Source of the DNA: RI-153 sp963721725
Lineage (GTDB): Bacteria > Chloroflexota > Anaerolineae > Caldilineales > Caldilineaceae
Assembly (NCBI GenBank): GCA_963721725.1
Contig: CAVRLX010000015.1
Location: 1 to 64,000, forward strand
DNA length: 64,000 nucleotides
Reading direction: 5' to 3'
Part shown: one piece after another, positions 35,233-45,357 of the stretch
How the letters are laid out: the number at the start of each line of letters is the position of its first letter
How positions within the stretch are numbered: position 1 is the first letter of the stretch
Position numbers and translations under genes: made by a program
Notes under the pieces: model-generated
The model's database searches: none
Told to the model about the DNA's origin: nothing
The model's input: the letters and a program-made list of their open reading frames with translations, nothing else

Positions 35233-37093
35233 ATGTCGAGAAACCCGACGGTTACGCATCAGATGGGCAGTGCGCCCATTAAAAATTATGAGACGTTGCC
35301 CAGCCTGGACGCGTTGGGGATTCCGGCAGTGGCTCCCCTCCCCACAGGCGAGACCGCAGATACGACGCGCCTTGTGGAGCGTTTTGGCGAAAACATCATC
35401 GCGGCAGGTCTGCACAACGGCAATCAAGTCGTCTACGTACAGCCCGATCAATTGGTGGATCTGAGCGCGCTTTATTCATAGCGAACCGGGACTGAGCTAT
35501 GAAAGTCTGATTGACGTCACTGCCGTGGATCAGATGCATTTGCCCATCAAGGAGGGCGAAGCACGCTTTCAGGGTGTCTATCAGTTCCGCTCGTACAGCC
35601 GCAAAAAACTGCTCACCGTGGTCACGCCTTGCAAAGGGGGCGATTCGCCGCGCCTGCCCAGTTTGACCTCGGTTTTCCGCGGTGCGGATTGGCCGGAACG
35701 CGAATCCTACGATCTGATGGGTGTGACCTACGAAGGTCATCCTGATCTGCGCCGTATTTTAATGCCCAAGCATTGGCCCTATCACCCGCTGCAAAAGCAG
35801 GTGCCCATGGGCGGCGAGGATGTACCCTTTACGCTGACCTGGGACGACCCCGATTTTGAAACCTTAGGGAATCAGATCTACCCGGCCACCAGCGCCAAGC
35901 CGGATCTGCCACCGGGCATGAATCCCGAAAACATGATCATCAACCTCGGCCCGCACCATCCCAGCACACACGGTGTGTTGCGGCTGGTGGTGGAGCTTGA
36001 CGGCGAGCGCGTGGTGCGCCTCGATCCTGATCTAGGCTTTTTGCACAGCGGCTTTGAAAAGACCGCCGAATTCAAGCGCTACAAAGATTTCATCTATTAC
36101 ACCGACCGCATGGATTACCTGTCGGCCATGAACAACAACTTGGCCTTTGCCCTGCCTGTGGAACAGATGCTGGGCATTGAAGTGCCCGAACGCGGTCAGG
36201 TGATCCGGGTGATCATGGCGGAGCTTCAGCGCATCGCCGCCCACCTTTTCTGGCTCTCGACGCATGTGCTCGACGTTTCCGGCACAGGCATGAGCCTGCT
36301 GATGTACGCCACCCGCGAGCGCGAACGCATCCTCGAACTGTTTGAGATGGCCTGTGGCGCCCGCCTCACCGTGAGCTACCTGCGCATCGGCGGCGTCTGG
36401 CAAGATCTGCCGCCGGCTTTTATTGATGGCGTCAAAGACTTTATCAAGGTGATGCCGGGCAAACTCGACGACTATCACAACATGCTCACCGATGCGCCGC
36501 TGTGGCGCGACCGGCTGCAAGGCATCGGCGTGATCACTCGGCAGGAAGCGCTGGACATGGGCCTCACGGGTCCCATGCTGCGCGGCAGTGGCGTGGATTG
36601 GGATCTGCGCCGGGATATGCCCTACTCGGCCTATCCTATGTTCAACTTTGAAGTGCCCACGGCCACCGAAGGCGACTGCTACGCCCGCTATCTGCTGCGT
36701 ATGGAAGAGATGCGCCAAAGCTTGCGTATTCTCGATCAGGCCATCAAAAACCTGCCCAGTGGCCCCTTCAAAACTGAAAACCGCAAGGTGACGCCGCCGC
36801 CGCGCGCCGAGTTGGACGTGAGCATGGAGTCGCTGATCCATCACTTTAAGCTGATGACCGAAGGCTTCCACGTGCCGCCGGGCTTCTATTATGGCGGGGT
36901 GGAATCCAACAAAGGCGAGCTTTCCTGCTTTGTCTATAGCGATGGATCGGCCAAGCCCTACCGTGTGCATATTCACGGACCAAGTTTCAACAATCTCTAC
37001 GCCATTGACCACATGAGCCGCAACGCCATGCTCTCCGACTTGGTGACCAACATCGGCTCCATCGATATTGTGTTGGGCGAAGTGGACCGCTAG
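35233..37093 (+). CDS. nuoCD: NADH-quinone oxidoreductase subunits C and D fused (one frameshift)
   Basis: Q-module subunit pair, about 620 residues. The ATG at 35233 has GGAG six bases upstream. The C part (residues 1-~210) includes SVFRGADWPERESYDLMGV and GHPDLRRILMP. The frame breaks near 35478 (DLSALYS to HSEPGLSYESLIDV), consistent with one extra base. The D part begins around NLGPHHPSTHGVLRLV, continues with GFLHSGFEKTAE and the quinone-site Tyr region (YYTDRMDYLSAMNNN), and ends SNIGS-like TNIGSIDIVLGEVDR. C-D fusion is known from E. coli and other bacteria. This is the only CD gene in the window. Confidence 0.93.
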
Positions 37094-37169
37094 TTCAGTT
37101 ATCAGTAGCCAGTACTTACCTATCAGAAAAAACTGATGGATGAGCGCTGTCAGAACAAGGTGAGATCGA

Positions 37170-39182
37170 ATGACACAAACAGCGGAATTAACGTTAACCA
37201 GTGCCATGCGGCAGGAAATTGACGAGATTATCGCCCGCTATCCGGCGGGGCGGCAGCGTTCGGCGATTCTGCCCGCGCTCTATGTGATCCAGCGGGAGTT
37301 TGGCTATTGCACCGTGCCCGCCCAGAATGACCTGGCCGAGATTTTGGGGCTGGTCCCTGCCGAGGTGGGCGCGGTGGTGGGCTTCTATAACATGTTCCAC
37401 GAAAAGCCCAAAGGCGCGTATCATGTGGAGGTTTGCACCAACGTGCCCTGTATGTTGCGCGGAGCCGGGGCTTGCCTGCACCACTTTGAGGAGAAGCTGG
37501 GCATCCACCACGGCGAGCGCACCGAAGACGGTAAATTTGCCCTTGACCACATGGAATGTCTGGGATCATGTGCCACAGCGCCGATGGTCGCCATTACCCA
37601 ACAGACCACGGGGCAGATCCGCTACTTTGAAGATCTGGATTCCGCCGAAGATGTGGACAAACTCATCGCTCTGGTTGAATCTGGCAACGCCTTCACCACG
37701 CTAGAACGCTGGACCCCTGAGGGCGATCCCGACAACACAGGCAAGGCTGCCGGGCCATATCGCTTTGGTGGCATGGACCCCCTCTACTTGTTGGCGCGGG
37801 TGAGGACGCCCGACAGCCACACGTTGGAAACCTATGCAGCCGACGGTGGCTATGAAACGGCACGGCGCGTGCTCACACAGATGCAGCCATTGGAGGTTGT
37901 GGAACAGATCAAAGCCAGCGGTATTCGCGGACGTGGCGGCGCAGGCTTCCCCACGGGCATGAAGTGGAGCTTTATCCCCAAAGGTCTCTATCCGCGCTAT
38001 CTTGTCGTCAACGCTGACGAGTCGGAGCCGGGCACGTTCAAAGACCGCATGATCATGGAATATGATCCCCATCAGTTGCTTGAGGGGATTATCATGAGCG
38101 CCCATGCCATCGAGTCAGAGCGGGCCTACATCTATATTCGCGGGGAATATTACTTTGGCTATACGCGTTTGGTTGACGCCATCGCTGAGGCCGAGGCCAA
38201 AGGCTACTTGGGCGAGAATATTTTTGGCTCTGGCAAGAATCTGCGTGTGGTGGTTCACCGCGGGGCAGGGGCCTATGAATGTGGCGAGGAGACGGCACAA
38301 CTTTCCAGTTTGGAAGGCTATCGCGGTCAGCCGCGCCTCAAGCCGCCCTTTCCTGCTGTGGAAGGGCTGTACTCGAAGCCGACAATTGTCAACAACGTCG
38401 AGTCCATTGCCAACGTCACCCATGTGATGCGCCACGGCGTTGATTGGTACAAGGGCTTTGGCACAGAGAAAAGCCCTGGAATGCGTATCTTTTGCCTCAG
38501 CGGCAACGTGAAGACGCCGGGGCTTTACGAACTGCCCCACGCCACGCCGCTGCGCGACCTTATTTACACCTATGGCGGCGGCCCCATGCACGACGATGTG
38601 CCGATTAAGGCGATTGTGCCCGGCGGCCTTTCCATGAAGCTGCTCACCGCCGACCAAATCGACACCAAGCTTGACTACGAAGCGGTGACGGAAGCGGGAT
38701 CGCTGCTTGGCTCCGCTGGCGTGATTGTGATTGACGAAGCCCATTCTATGGTCAGCATTGCCCGCCGCACACTGAGCTTCTATCGCGAAGAGAGCTGTGG
38801 CAAGTGTACGCCCTGTCGCGAAGGCACGGCTTGGCTGGAGAAAATTCTGATCCGGCTGGAAGAGGGCGAAGGCCGCGGCAAAGATCTGGCATTGCTCGAA
38901 TACATTGCCCGCAACATTGCCGGCAAAAGCTTTTGCCCCTTTGGCGAGGCTGCCGTCTGGGGATTACAGAGCAACTTGGCGAAGTTCCGCAACGAATTCA
39001 CCCTGCACATTGCCGAGACCAATCCCAGCGAAATCGGCCCGGAAATTCCGATCCGCCCGATTTATCGCCCGGATACACACCAGGGCAGTGGGATGCACGA
39101 GAGCGTCTTCCCGCAGACGGGCAAAATTGTCTTACACGACAAAATTGTTTCAAATGAAACCCCTGTGCCAGGGGATGACTAA
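37170..39182 (+). CDS. nuoEF: NADH-quinone oxidoreductase subunits E and F fused
   Basis: Electron-input module in one polypeptide of 670 residues. The E part (about 1-165) is thioredoxin-like with the N1a [2Fe-2S] ligands in CTNVPCML and CLGSCATAP. A short linker (LERWTPEGDPD) leads to the F part (about 195-625): FMN/NADH loop SGIRGRGGAGFPTGMKW, NADESEPGTFKDR, YECGEETAQLSSLEG, and N3 ligands ESCGKCTPCREG plus SFCPFGEAA. A C-terminal tail of about 45 residues follows. There is one continuous frame with no break, so the fusion is real in this sequence. In most bacteria nuoE and nuoF are separate. Confidence 0.95.
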   Translation: MTQTAELTLTSAMRQEIDEIIARYPAGRQRSAILPALYVIQREFGYCTVPAQNDLAEILGLVPAEVGAVVGFYNMFHEKPKGAYHVEVCTNVPCMLRGAGACLHHFEEKLGIHHGERTEDGKFALDHMECLGSCATAPMVAITQQTTGQIRYFEDLDSAEDVDKLIALVESGNAFTTLERWTPEGDPDNTGKAAGPYRFGGMDPLYLLARVRTPDSHTLETYAADGGYETARRVLTQMQPLEVVEQIKASGIRGRGGAGFPTGMKWSFIPKGLYPRYLVVNADESEPGTFKDRMIMEYDPHQLLEGIIMSAHAIESERAYIYIRGEYYFGYTRLVDAIAEAEAKGYLGENIFGSGKNLRVVVHRGAGAYECGEETAQLSSLEGYRGQPRLKPPFPAVEGLYSKPTIVNNVESIANVTHVMRHGVDWYKGFGTEKSPGMRIFCLSGNVKTPGLYELPHATPLRDLIYTYGGGPMHDDVPIKAIVPGGLSMKLLTADQIDTKLDYEAVTEAGSLLGSAGVIVIDEAHSMVSIARRTLSFYREESCGKCTPCREGTAWLEKILIRLEEGEGRGKDLALLEYIARNIAGKSFCPFGEAAVWGLQSNLAKFRNEFTLHIAETNPSEIGPEIPIRPIYRPDTHQGSGMHESVFPQTGKIVLHDKIVSNETPVPGDD

Positions 39183-39206
39183 GGGGTTTTGGCGAAAGGA
39201 CAAACG

Positions 39207-39830
39207 ATGAATACTTTGCAGACACTGGTCCCTGAGCCAATACTGGATTCCCCTCTGCAAACTTCCATCCGACGATTTAGTTTGGAAGAGTATCATCGGT
39301 TGATTGCTCTAAATTTTTTTGATGACGATGACCGAATTGAACTCATTGATGGAATCATTGTACCCATGAGTTCGCCTAAACCTCGCCATGCAGAAACGCT
39401 CGACTTGGTCTTGTACAGTTTGAGTCCGCTGTATGCGCAACGAGGGGTTTTAATTCGTGTACAATCGCCAATTACATTGCCCGGTCAGCAATCGGAACCG
39501 CAACCAGATCTAACAGTTATTTGCACAGAGGGCAGAGGAATAGGACGTCACCCTCTACCTCACGAGACTTTGTTGGTTGTTGAAGTATCGGATATAACGC
39601 TGGCAAGCGATCAAAGAATCAAGGCAACTCGTTATGCAGCGGCAGGTATTCTGGAATACTGGATCATCAATCTCGTTGCTAACCGTTTAGAGGTCTACCA
39701 GCATCCCAGATCCTTGCCTGATGGAATGGGGGAATATCAGAGTTGCACCTTTTATCGCTCTGGGGATACGGTTACACTGCTGGCTTTTCCGGATCATGAA
39801 GTGACGGTGAGTACATTTCTTTTCGTGTAA
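39207..39830 (+). CDS. Uma2-family (DUF820) restriction-endonuclease-like protein
   Basis: 207 residues from the ATG at 39207 (GAAAGGAC eight bases upstream). The PD-(D/E)xK-like core shows RIELIDGIIVPMSS, then PQPDLTVIC as the acidic site, ETLLVVEVSD as the E-x-E/K-like strand, and TRYAAAGILEYWIINL. These proteins are very numerous in Cyanobacteria and Chloroflexota, and their function is unproven. It lies 24 bp after nuoEF and before nuoG, splitting the N-module genes. A dispersed repeat follows it, suggesting an insertion. Confidence 0.9.
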   Translation: MNTLQTLVPEPILDSPLQTSIRRFSLEEYHRLIALNFFDDDDRIELIDGIIVPMSSPKPRHAETLDLVLYSLSPLYAQRGVLIRVQSPITLPGQQSEPQPDLTVICTEGRGIGRHPLPHETLLVVEVSDITLASDQRIKATRYAAAGILEYWIINLVANRLEVYQHPRSLPDGMGEYQSCTFYRSGDTVTLLAFPDHEVTVSTFLFV

Positions 39831-39860
39831 GACGAGAGCACAAATCGATAATATAGACTA

Positions 39861-39920
39861 AGTAGCGCCCCAAAGGAACAGTTTCTGCTCTTTGAAAAGT
39901 GTCCTTGTGTGCTGCGGAGT
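39861..39920 (+). repeat. Dispersed hairpin repeat family 1, copy D
   Basis: AGTAGCGCCCCAAAGGAACA, core GCTCTTTGAAAAG, then TGTCCTTGTGTGCTG. It lies between the Uma2 gene and nuoG. Confidence 0.85.
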
Positions 39921-40011
39921 CTACTAGAGTGTCAACGTTACCGTTGTCAACTTGACCCGAATTTACGGGGAACCTATTCTTCTGGCGAGACAAAGGATTG
40001 ATCGCACAGCT

Positions 40012-42585
40012 ATGGCCGATAATGTAACGCTAAAAATCAACAATCGAGAGGTAAGCGTCCCCCCAGGGACGTTGGTGGTGGATGCTGCCGCCACCATCGA
40101 CATTGAGATCCCCGTCTTCTGTTCGCACCCCAAGCTCGATCCCGTGGGCTGTTGCCGCATGTGTATGGTCGAGGTGGGCGGGCCAGCGCGGCAGCCGGCT
40201 GATGACGGCATGTACGCTGCCGGTGACGCAGGACATGGAGATCTTCACCGAAACCGAGCAGGTGCGTTCGGTGCAGGAAGCCAACTTGGGCTTTATCCTG
40301 CTCAACCACCCGCTGGACTGCCCGATCTGTGACAAGGGCGGCGAATGTCCGCTGCAAGATCAGACCATGCGCTACGGGCCGGGGATCAGCCAACTGGTGG
40401 AGCCGAAACGTCTCAAGAAAAAGCACTATCTCATCTCCGACACGATTGTGCTGGATCAAGAGCGCTGTGTGCTTTGCTGGCGCTGTATCCGCTATTTGGA
40501 AGAGTGGGAAGACAAGCCGCAACTGGCTCTCTTTCAACGTGGCTCCCAGACCATTATTGACATTCAAGACGGCCAGCCTGTGGATTCCCATACCAGCGGC
40601 AATATTATTGACATCTGCCCGGTGGGTGCGCTGACCAACCGTGTCTCTCGCTTTGGCTATCGGCCCTGGGAAATTGAGCGCACGCCCAGCATCTGTAACC
40701 AGTGCTCGGTGGGCTGCAACATGCGGCTGGACACGCGCACCCATTCGCTGCGTCGCATTATCGCCCGCGAGAACATGGCGGTCAACGATATGTGGCTGTG
40801 CGACAAGGGTCGCTTTGCCTATGAATGGGTGAATAGCGATCAGCGGTTGAAGATGCCTTTGGTGCGCAAAAACGGGGCATTGGTTCCTGTGCAATGGCAC
40901 GAAGCGTTGGGCTACATTGCCGAACGCTTGCAATCCATCAAAGCCGAGCACGGCGCAGACGCCATCGGCGGCATCGGCAGTGGCAAACTTTCCAACGAGG
41001 CCAACTATTTACTCCAGCGCTTTATGCGCCAGATCATCGGCACGAATAATATTGACCATCGCGATGGTGGTGATGTGGCGGCGATTTCCACAGGGCTGCC
41101 CGCCATTGCCGACGTGATGAAGCCGCAATATGGCCCCGATCCCAAAGTAGATACGATTTTGCTGGTGGGCGTGGACCCCAACGAGGAGCTGCCGGTGCTA
41201 TCGGTACACCTCAAGCGGGCTGTGCGCCGCGGCAAGGCCAAAGTGATTGTGGTCCATCCGCGGCGCATTGAGATGACCCGATACAATGCGCCGCACCTCA
41301 TCTACAAGCCTGGCAGCGAGGCTATGCTGATCAATGGCTTGGCGAAAGCGGCACTGGATTCTGGCATCGAACTCAAGAGCAACGGCAATGCCGATCTAGC
41401 GCAGATCAAAAGCTGGACGGGCAGCGCCGATGACGCCGCTATGCGTGAGCAGTGTGGTGTTGATCCCGATGCCGTCAAAGCCGCAGCCAAGATACTGGCC
41501 GAGAGCGAAAACGCGCTGATCATCTACGGACCAATGGTGCACGCGGTGCGGAAGGGGATGTGCTGAAACAGGCGCTGACCAATTTGGCTGCCCTCACCGG
41601 CCATTACGAACGGCTGGCCTATGTGGGATTGGATGCCAACAGCCAGGGCTGCCGGGACATGGGCGTGTTGCCCAACAGCCTCCCCGGCCATGCTGCGTTG
41701 GATGATGACGCTGCGACTCGTCGCTTACGTGCGATTTGGGGCGGTGGCGAACTGCCCACCACACCAGGCAAGACCTACAGCGAACTGTTGCATGGCGCGG
41801 GCGATTCTATTAAAGCGCTTTATGTCATGGGCGCGAATCCGGCCAGCGAACGCCCCGAATGGGCCGAAAATTTGGGCAAGCTTGATCTGCTTGTCGTGCA
41901 GGATATTCTCGATACCGAGACGGTGCAGAAGGCACATGTGGTGTTGCCTGCCCTGAGTTGGGCCGAGCAGGATGGCACGTTTACCGATCTGGAGCGGCGT
42001 GTCCAACGTGCGCCGCGTGCGGTGAATAACCCAGAAACCCGCGGCGCGCCGGACTGGATGATCATCGATCACCTCGTCAACCGCATGGGGTCGGACTGGC
42101 CTTTTGCCGACCTGCGCGGCGTGACCAAAGAGATCACACGCACAGTTCCCATGTACGCTGGTCTCTCGTGGGATGCCTTGGGCGATCAGGGCTTACAATG
42201 GGATGCGGCTGCTGTGCGCGCCATGCCAGAATATCAGGCGGCAGAGGTGACCGATGCGCCGATAGCCCAGGATGGCGATCTAGCGCTGGTGACGGGGCCT
42301 GTGCTGTATGATGGCGGTACGCTCTTCTGGCTCACCGAGCCGATGCGGACGATGGCCGCCGGGCCGATGGTGGCCGTTAATCCTGCCGATGCCGCCCGCA
42401 TGAATCTGGCCGAAGGCGCAGCCGTAGCAGTACGCAGCCCCGAAGGCTCGCTCTCGCTGGCTGTGAAATTCGACGTGCGCGTCGCGCCTGGCACTGCTTG
42501 GATTCCCGAAAGCCTGCCCGGTGCGCCTGTGGGTACGCTGCTTAATGGCAGCAGCCATCAGCGCGTGCGGATTGAATTGGAATAA
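40012..42585 (+). CDS. nuoG: NADH-quinone oxidoreductase subunit G (two compensating frameshifts)
   Basis: Iron-sulfur-rich subunit of the N module, about 858 residues. N1b ligands: VFCSHPKLDPVGCCRMC and the Cys of MTACTLPV. N5: His-ligated LNHPLDCPICDKGGEC. N4: ERCVLCWRCIRY with DICPVGALT. The extra N7-type site is also present (CNQCSVGCNM and WLCDKGR). The molybdopterin-oxidoreductase-like domain follows without cofactor motifs. Frames change near 40190 and near 41551 (VHAVRKG to GDVLKQALTNLAAL). The total span is divisible by three, so one change cancels the other. Both flanks are conserved, so sequence errors are likely. No strong ribosome site; AAGGA lies far upstream, at 15 bases. Confidence 0.92.
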
Positions 42586-42754
42586 ACGGTGGGAATTATA
42601 TCGAATCAAGGCAATTGCCCGGCAGCTTTCACCGTGCTCCAGCAGAGCAAATTATCGTTGCCACTCCGCGGATTTATCAGATTCCGTTGCTCACGGTGGA
42701 CAGTAAAATTCTGGCCTACCCACATGTTACAACAGTACAAATCTGAGGTTATTT

Positions 42755-43735
42755 ATGGACTGGCTTGAACTTCTCGTTTTTCCGATCATACGGGCGCTGT
42801 TGTTAATCTTTGTGCTGCTCACTGGGTTTGCCTATCTGACCTGGTTTGAACGCAAATTATTGGCGCGCTTTCAGGTTCGCTATGGCCCCAACCGGGCGGG
42901 CACCTTTGGGCTGATGCAGCCGCTGGCGGATGCCGTCAAAGCGGCCTTCAAAGAAGAGATCATTCCTAACCATGTGGACAAGCCAGTCTATCTGTTGGCA
43001 CCCGCTCTGGCTTTGATCCCGCCGCTGATTGTGTGGGCGGTGATCCCGATTGCCAAAGACTTCCCGGCGATTGCCGATATCCCCATCGGCTTTCTGTGGA
43101 TTTTGGCCGTGGCCGGTGTGGAAAGCTATGGCATCGTGCTGGCTGGATGGAGCAGCAACAACAACTATTCGCTGTTGGGTGCGCTGCGCTCCTCGGCCCA
43201 GATGATTTCATATGAGCTACCATTGGGGCTTTTTCTGGTCAGCATCCTCATGCTGGGCGGCACGTTCAGCCTCGTGGAGCTTGTGGAAAATGCCCGCCCG
43301 TGGTGGGAGTGGATCTGGCTGTGGCTGATGTTCCCGTTCTTTTTCATCTGCATCCTGGCCGAGAATAACCGCAGCCCGTTCGATCTGCCTGAAACCGAGA
43401 ACGAGTTGGTGGCTGGTTTCCAGACCGAGTACGGTGGCATCAAGTTTGCGCTCTTTTTCATGGGTGAGTACATCAACATGATCACCCTGAGCGCTATCAC
43501 TGTCACCCTCTTTTTTGGCGGCTGGCGTGGTCCCTTTGCCGAGCAATTTGTCTGGCTGGGGCCAATTTATCTGGTGCTCAAGATCGTGGTCCTGCTCTTC
43601 CTCTTTGTGTGGATTCGGGCCTCGGTGGGCCGTCCCCGCTACGATCAACTAATGCGCTTCTGCTGGCAGTTTTTGCTGCCGCTGAGTTTGGCCTATATGT
43701 TCATCACGGCGATTCTCACTGTATTTCTGAAATAA
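42755..43735 (+). CDS. nuoH: NADH-quinone oxidoreductase subunit H (copy 2)
   Basis: Quinone-channel subunit, 326 residues, standard length. It has the full conserved loop WFERKLLARFQVRYGPNRAG, then FGLMQPLADAVK, ENNRSPFDLPETENELVAGF and RYDQLMRFCWQFLLPL. The ERK Glu is present, unlike in copy 1. A 169-bp spacer separates it from nuoG. That spacer has no recognised gene, only a loose CACCGTG/CACGGTG inverted repeat (42640-42700). Confidence 0.95.
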   Translation: MDWLELLVFPIIRALLLIFVLLTGFAYLTWFERKLLARFQVRYGPNRAGTFGLMQPLADAVKAAFKEEIIPNHVDKPVYLLAPALALIPPLIVWAVIPIAKDFPAIADIPIGFLWILAVAGVESYGIVLAGWSSNNNYSLLGALRSSAQMISYELPLGLFLVSILMLGGTFSLVELVENARPWWEWIWLWLMFPFFFICILAENNRSPFDLPETENELVAGFQTEYGGIKFALFFMGEYINMITLSAITVTLFFGGWRGPFAEQFVWLGPIYLVLKIVVLLFLFVWIRASVGRPRYDQLMRFCWQFLLPLSLAYMFITAILTVFLK

Positions 43736-43737
43736 CA

Positions 43738-43816
43738 ACCCACAGAGGACACAGAGAAGACACAGAGGTCATAGAAAATTCTTGGCGATCTTTGTCTCTT
43801 TGCGGTGAATTCTGAA
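43738..43816. repeat. CACAGAG-type spacer repeat, copy 2
   Basis: CCACAGAGGACACAGAGAAG, ACACAGAGGTC, then TTTGTCTCTTTGCGG fill the nuoH-nuoI spacer. Related to 15601-15708. Confidence 0.7.
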
Positions 43817-43837
43817 GTAGCCTGAGAGGGAAAAACG

Positions 43838-44308
43838 ATGGCTCTAACAAACTTTCTTAAAGGTGCAGTGGACATCGGCAAGGCTATGGGGGTGACATTG
43901 AAAGCCCTCGGCCAGACGCCTGTCACAGTTGAATACCCCGACGAGCCGGTGCCGCTCTACCCGCGTTTTCGAGGCAAGCACTACCTGCGCCGCTATGACA
44001 ATGGGCTGGAGCGCTGTATCGCCTGTCAACTATGCGAGGCGGCCTGCCCCACCGGGGCGATCTATGTAGAGGCCAAAGAGAATAGCCCAGAGAATCCGAT
44101 TTCTCCCGGCGAACGCCACGCCAAAGTCTACGAAATCAACCTGTTGCGCTGCATTTTTTGTGGGGATTGTGAATATGCTTGCCCCACCGAGGCCATTGTA
44201 CTCGGTCACGATTTCGCCCTGGCAAACTATAATCGCCGTGATTTTATCATGACCAAAACCGAGTTGCTCAACCCGACGCAGCCCAACGTCATTATTCGAC
44301 CGGAGTAA
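43838..44308 (+). CDS. nuoI: NADH-quinone oxidoreductase subunit I
   Basis: Ferredoxin-like subunit with two [4Fe-4S] clusters (N6a, N6b), 156 residues. Ligand motifs are CIACQLCEAACPTGAI and CIFCGDCEYACPTEAI. The N-terminal amphipathic helix (FLKGAVDIGKAMGVTLKALG) anchors it to the membrane arm. It is the only nuoI in the window. AGAGGGA lies six bases upstream of the ATG. Confidence 0.96.
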   Translation: MALTNFLKGAVDIGKAMGVTLKALGQTPVTVEYPDEPVPLYPRFRGKHYLRRYDNGLERCIACQLCEAACPTGAIYVEAKENSPENPISPGERHAKVYEINLLRCIFCGDCEYACPTEAIVLGHDFALANYNRRDFIMTKTELLNPTQPNVIIRPE

Positions 44309-44313
44309 GTGCG

Positions 44314-44946
44314 ATGACTTTGCCACTCCTTTTCTTTTTGCTGGTTGGTGCCGTCTGTTTGGCGGCGGCGATGGGGGTCGTCCTCAGCCGCGAACCTGTG
44401 CATAGTGCCCTCTTTATGCTGGCGAATTTTGCTACGCTGGCTGTACTCTATATTATGTTAGACGCGCAGTTTTTGGCAGCGGCCCAAATCATCGTCTATG
44501 CCGGCGGCATTGTGATTTTGATCCTCTTTGTGATCATGCTCATCGGCGGCGAAACCACAGACTTTGCGGCACGCCAACGTACCTGGAGCCGCTATGTGGG
44601 GTTGCTTTTGGGGGTGATTCTGTTGGGCGGACTAGGGTATGGCATTGTCCAGCGCGTTGAAGTTCCCAGCGCAGAAGCAGTTTCGGCTGTGGCTGGTGGC
44701 GTTCCGGCTGTGTTGGGGCTGGAACTCTATACGAAATATGTACTGCCCTTTGAGCTTGTTGCCATTTTGTTGCTGGTGGCTCTGTTGGGGGCGCTGGTCC
44801 TCGGTCGCCAACCGGAAGAGATCCCCGGTCAGCCTATGCGCACGGTTACGGGCACAACATTGCCCGCGCAACCCACGAAGCCTACAGTTGTCCCCGCCAA
44901 GAGCGCAGCCGAAACCAATCGTCCACGGGAGAAACAAGCCCTATGA
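44314..44946 (+). CDS. nuoJ: NADH-quinone oxidoreductase subunit J (copy 2)
   Basis: Five-helix membrane subunit of 210 residues. Marks: SREPVHSALFMLANFATLAVLY, QIIVYAGGIVILILFVIMLI (the gating pi-bulge helix) and FELVAILLLVALLGALVLGR. A soluble Thr/Pro tail (about 45 residues) is absent from copy 1. Its TGA overlaps the nuoK ATG (ATGA), giving translational coupling. Confidence 0.95.
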   Translation: MTLPLLFFLLVGAVCLAAAMGVVLSREPVHSALFMLANFATLAVLYIMLDAQFLAAAQIIVYAGGIVILILFVIMLIGGETTDFAARQRTWSRYVGLLLGVILLGGLGYGIVQRVEVPSAEAVSAVAGGVPAVLGLELYTKYVLPFELVAILLLVALLGALVLGRQPEEIPGQPMRTVTGTTLPAQPTKPTVVPAKSAAETNRPREKQAL

Positions 44947-45245
44947 TTCCAACCAGTTATGTTCTGATCCTGGGTGCGCTGATCTTTACGATTGGGGCCG
45001 TGGGCGTGCTGGTGCGGCGCAACGCGTTAATTATTTTTATGTGCGTAGAAATGATGCTTAACAGTGTCAACCTGACCCTTATCGCCCTCAGCCGCGAATG
45101 GGGCAATCTCAACGGCCAGATTTTTGTATTTATGATTATGGCTGTAGCCGCCGCTGAAGTAGCCGTGGGACTAGCCCTGCTGATCGCCAATACCCGTCAC
45201 CGCCGCAGCATCAATATCGACGAGATCGATTTATTGAAGTGGTAA
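44943..45245 (+). CDS. nuoK: NADH-quinone oxidoreductase subunit K (copy 2)
   Basis: 100-residue, three-helix proton-channel subunit with both conserved Glu: FMCVEMMLNSVN and AVAAAEVAVGLAL. It ends with INIDEIDLLKW. Starts inside the nuoJ stop codon. A 112-bp spacer with a GGATTGG/CCAATCC inverted pair follows. Confidence 0.96.
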   Translation: MIPTSYVLILGALIFTIGAVGVLVRRNALIIFMCVEMMLNSVNLTLIALSREWGNLNGQIFVFMIMAVAAAEVAVGLALLIANTRHRRSINIDEIDLLKW

Positions 45246-45357
45246 AAAAGGATTGGATAGCAGAGATCGGATAGTATCGGATGTCGGGCTAGAGTCCCAA
45301 TATCTAACATCCACTCACTAATCCCCAATCCCACGCCATCATCTCCTGGAGCCTTCC

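Noticed and set aside
36032..37207. 391-codon minus-strand frame opposite nuoCD
   Set aside because: Antisense shadow of a conserved gene; no ribosome site and no domain pattern.
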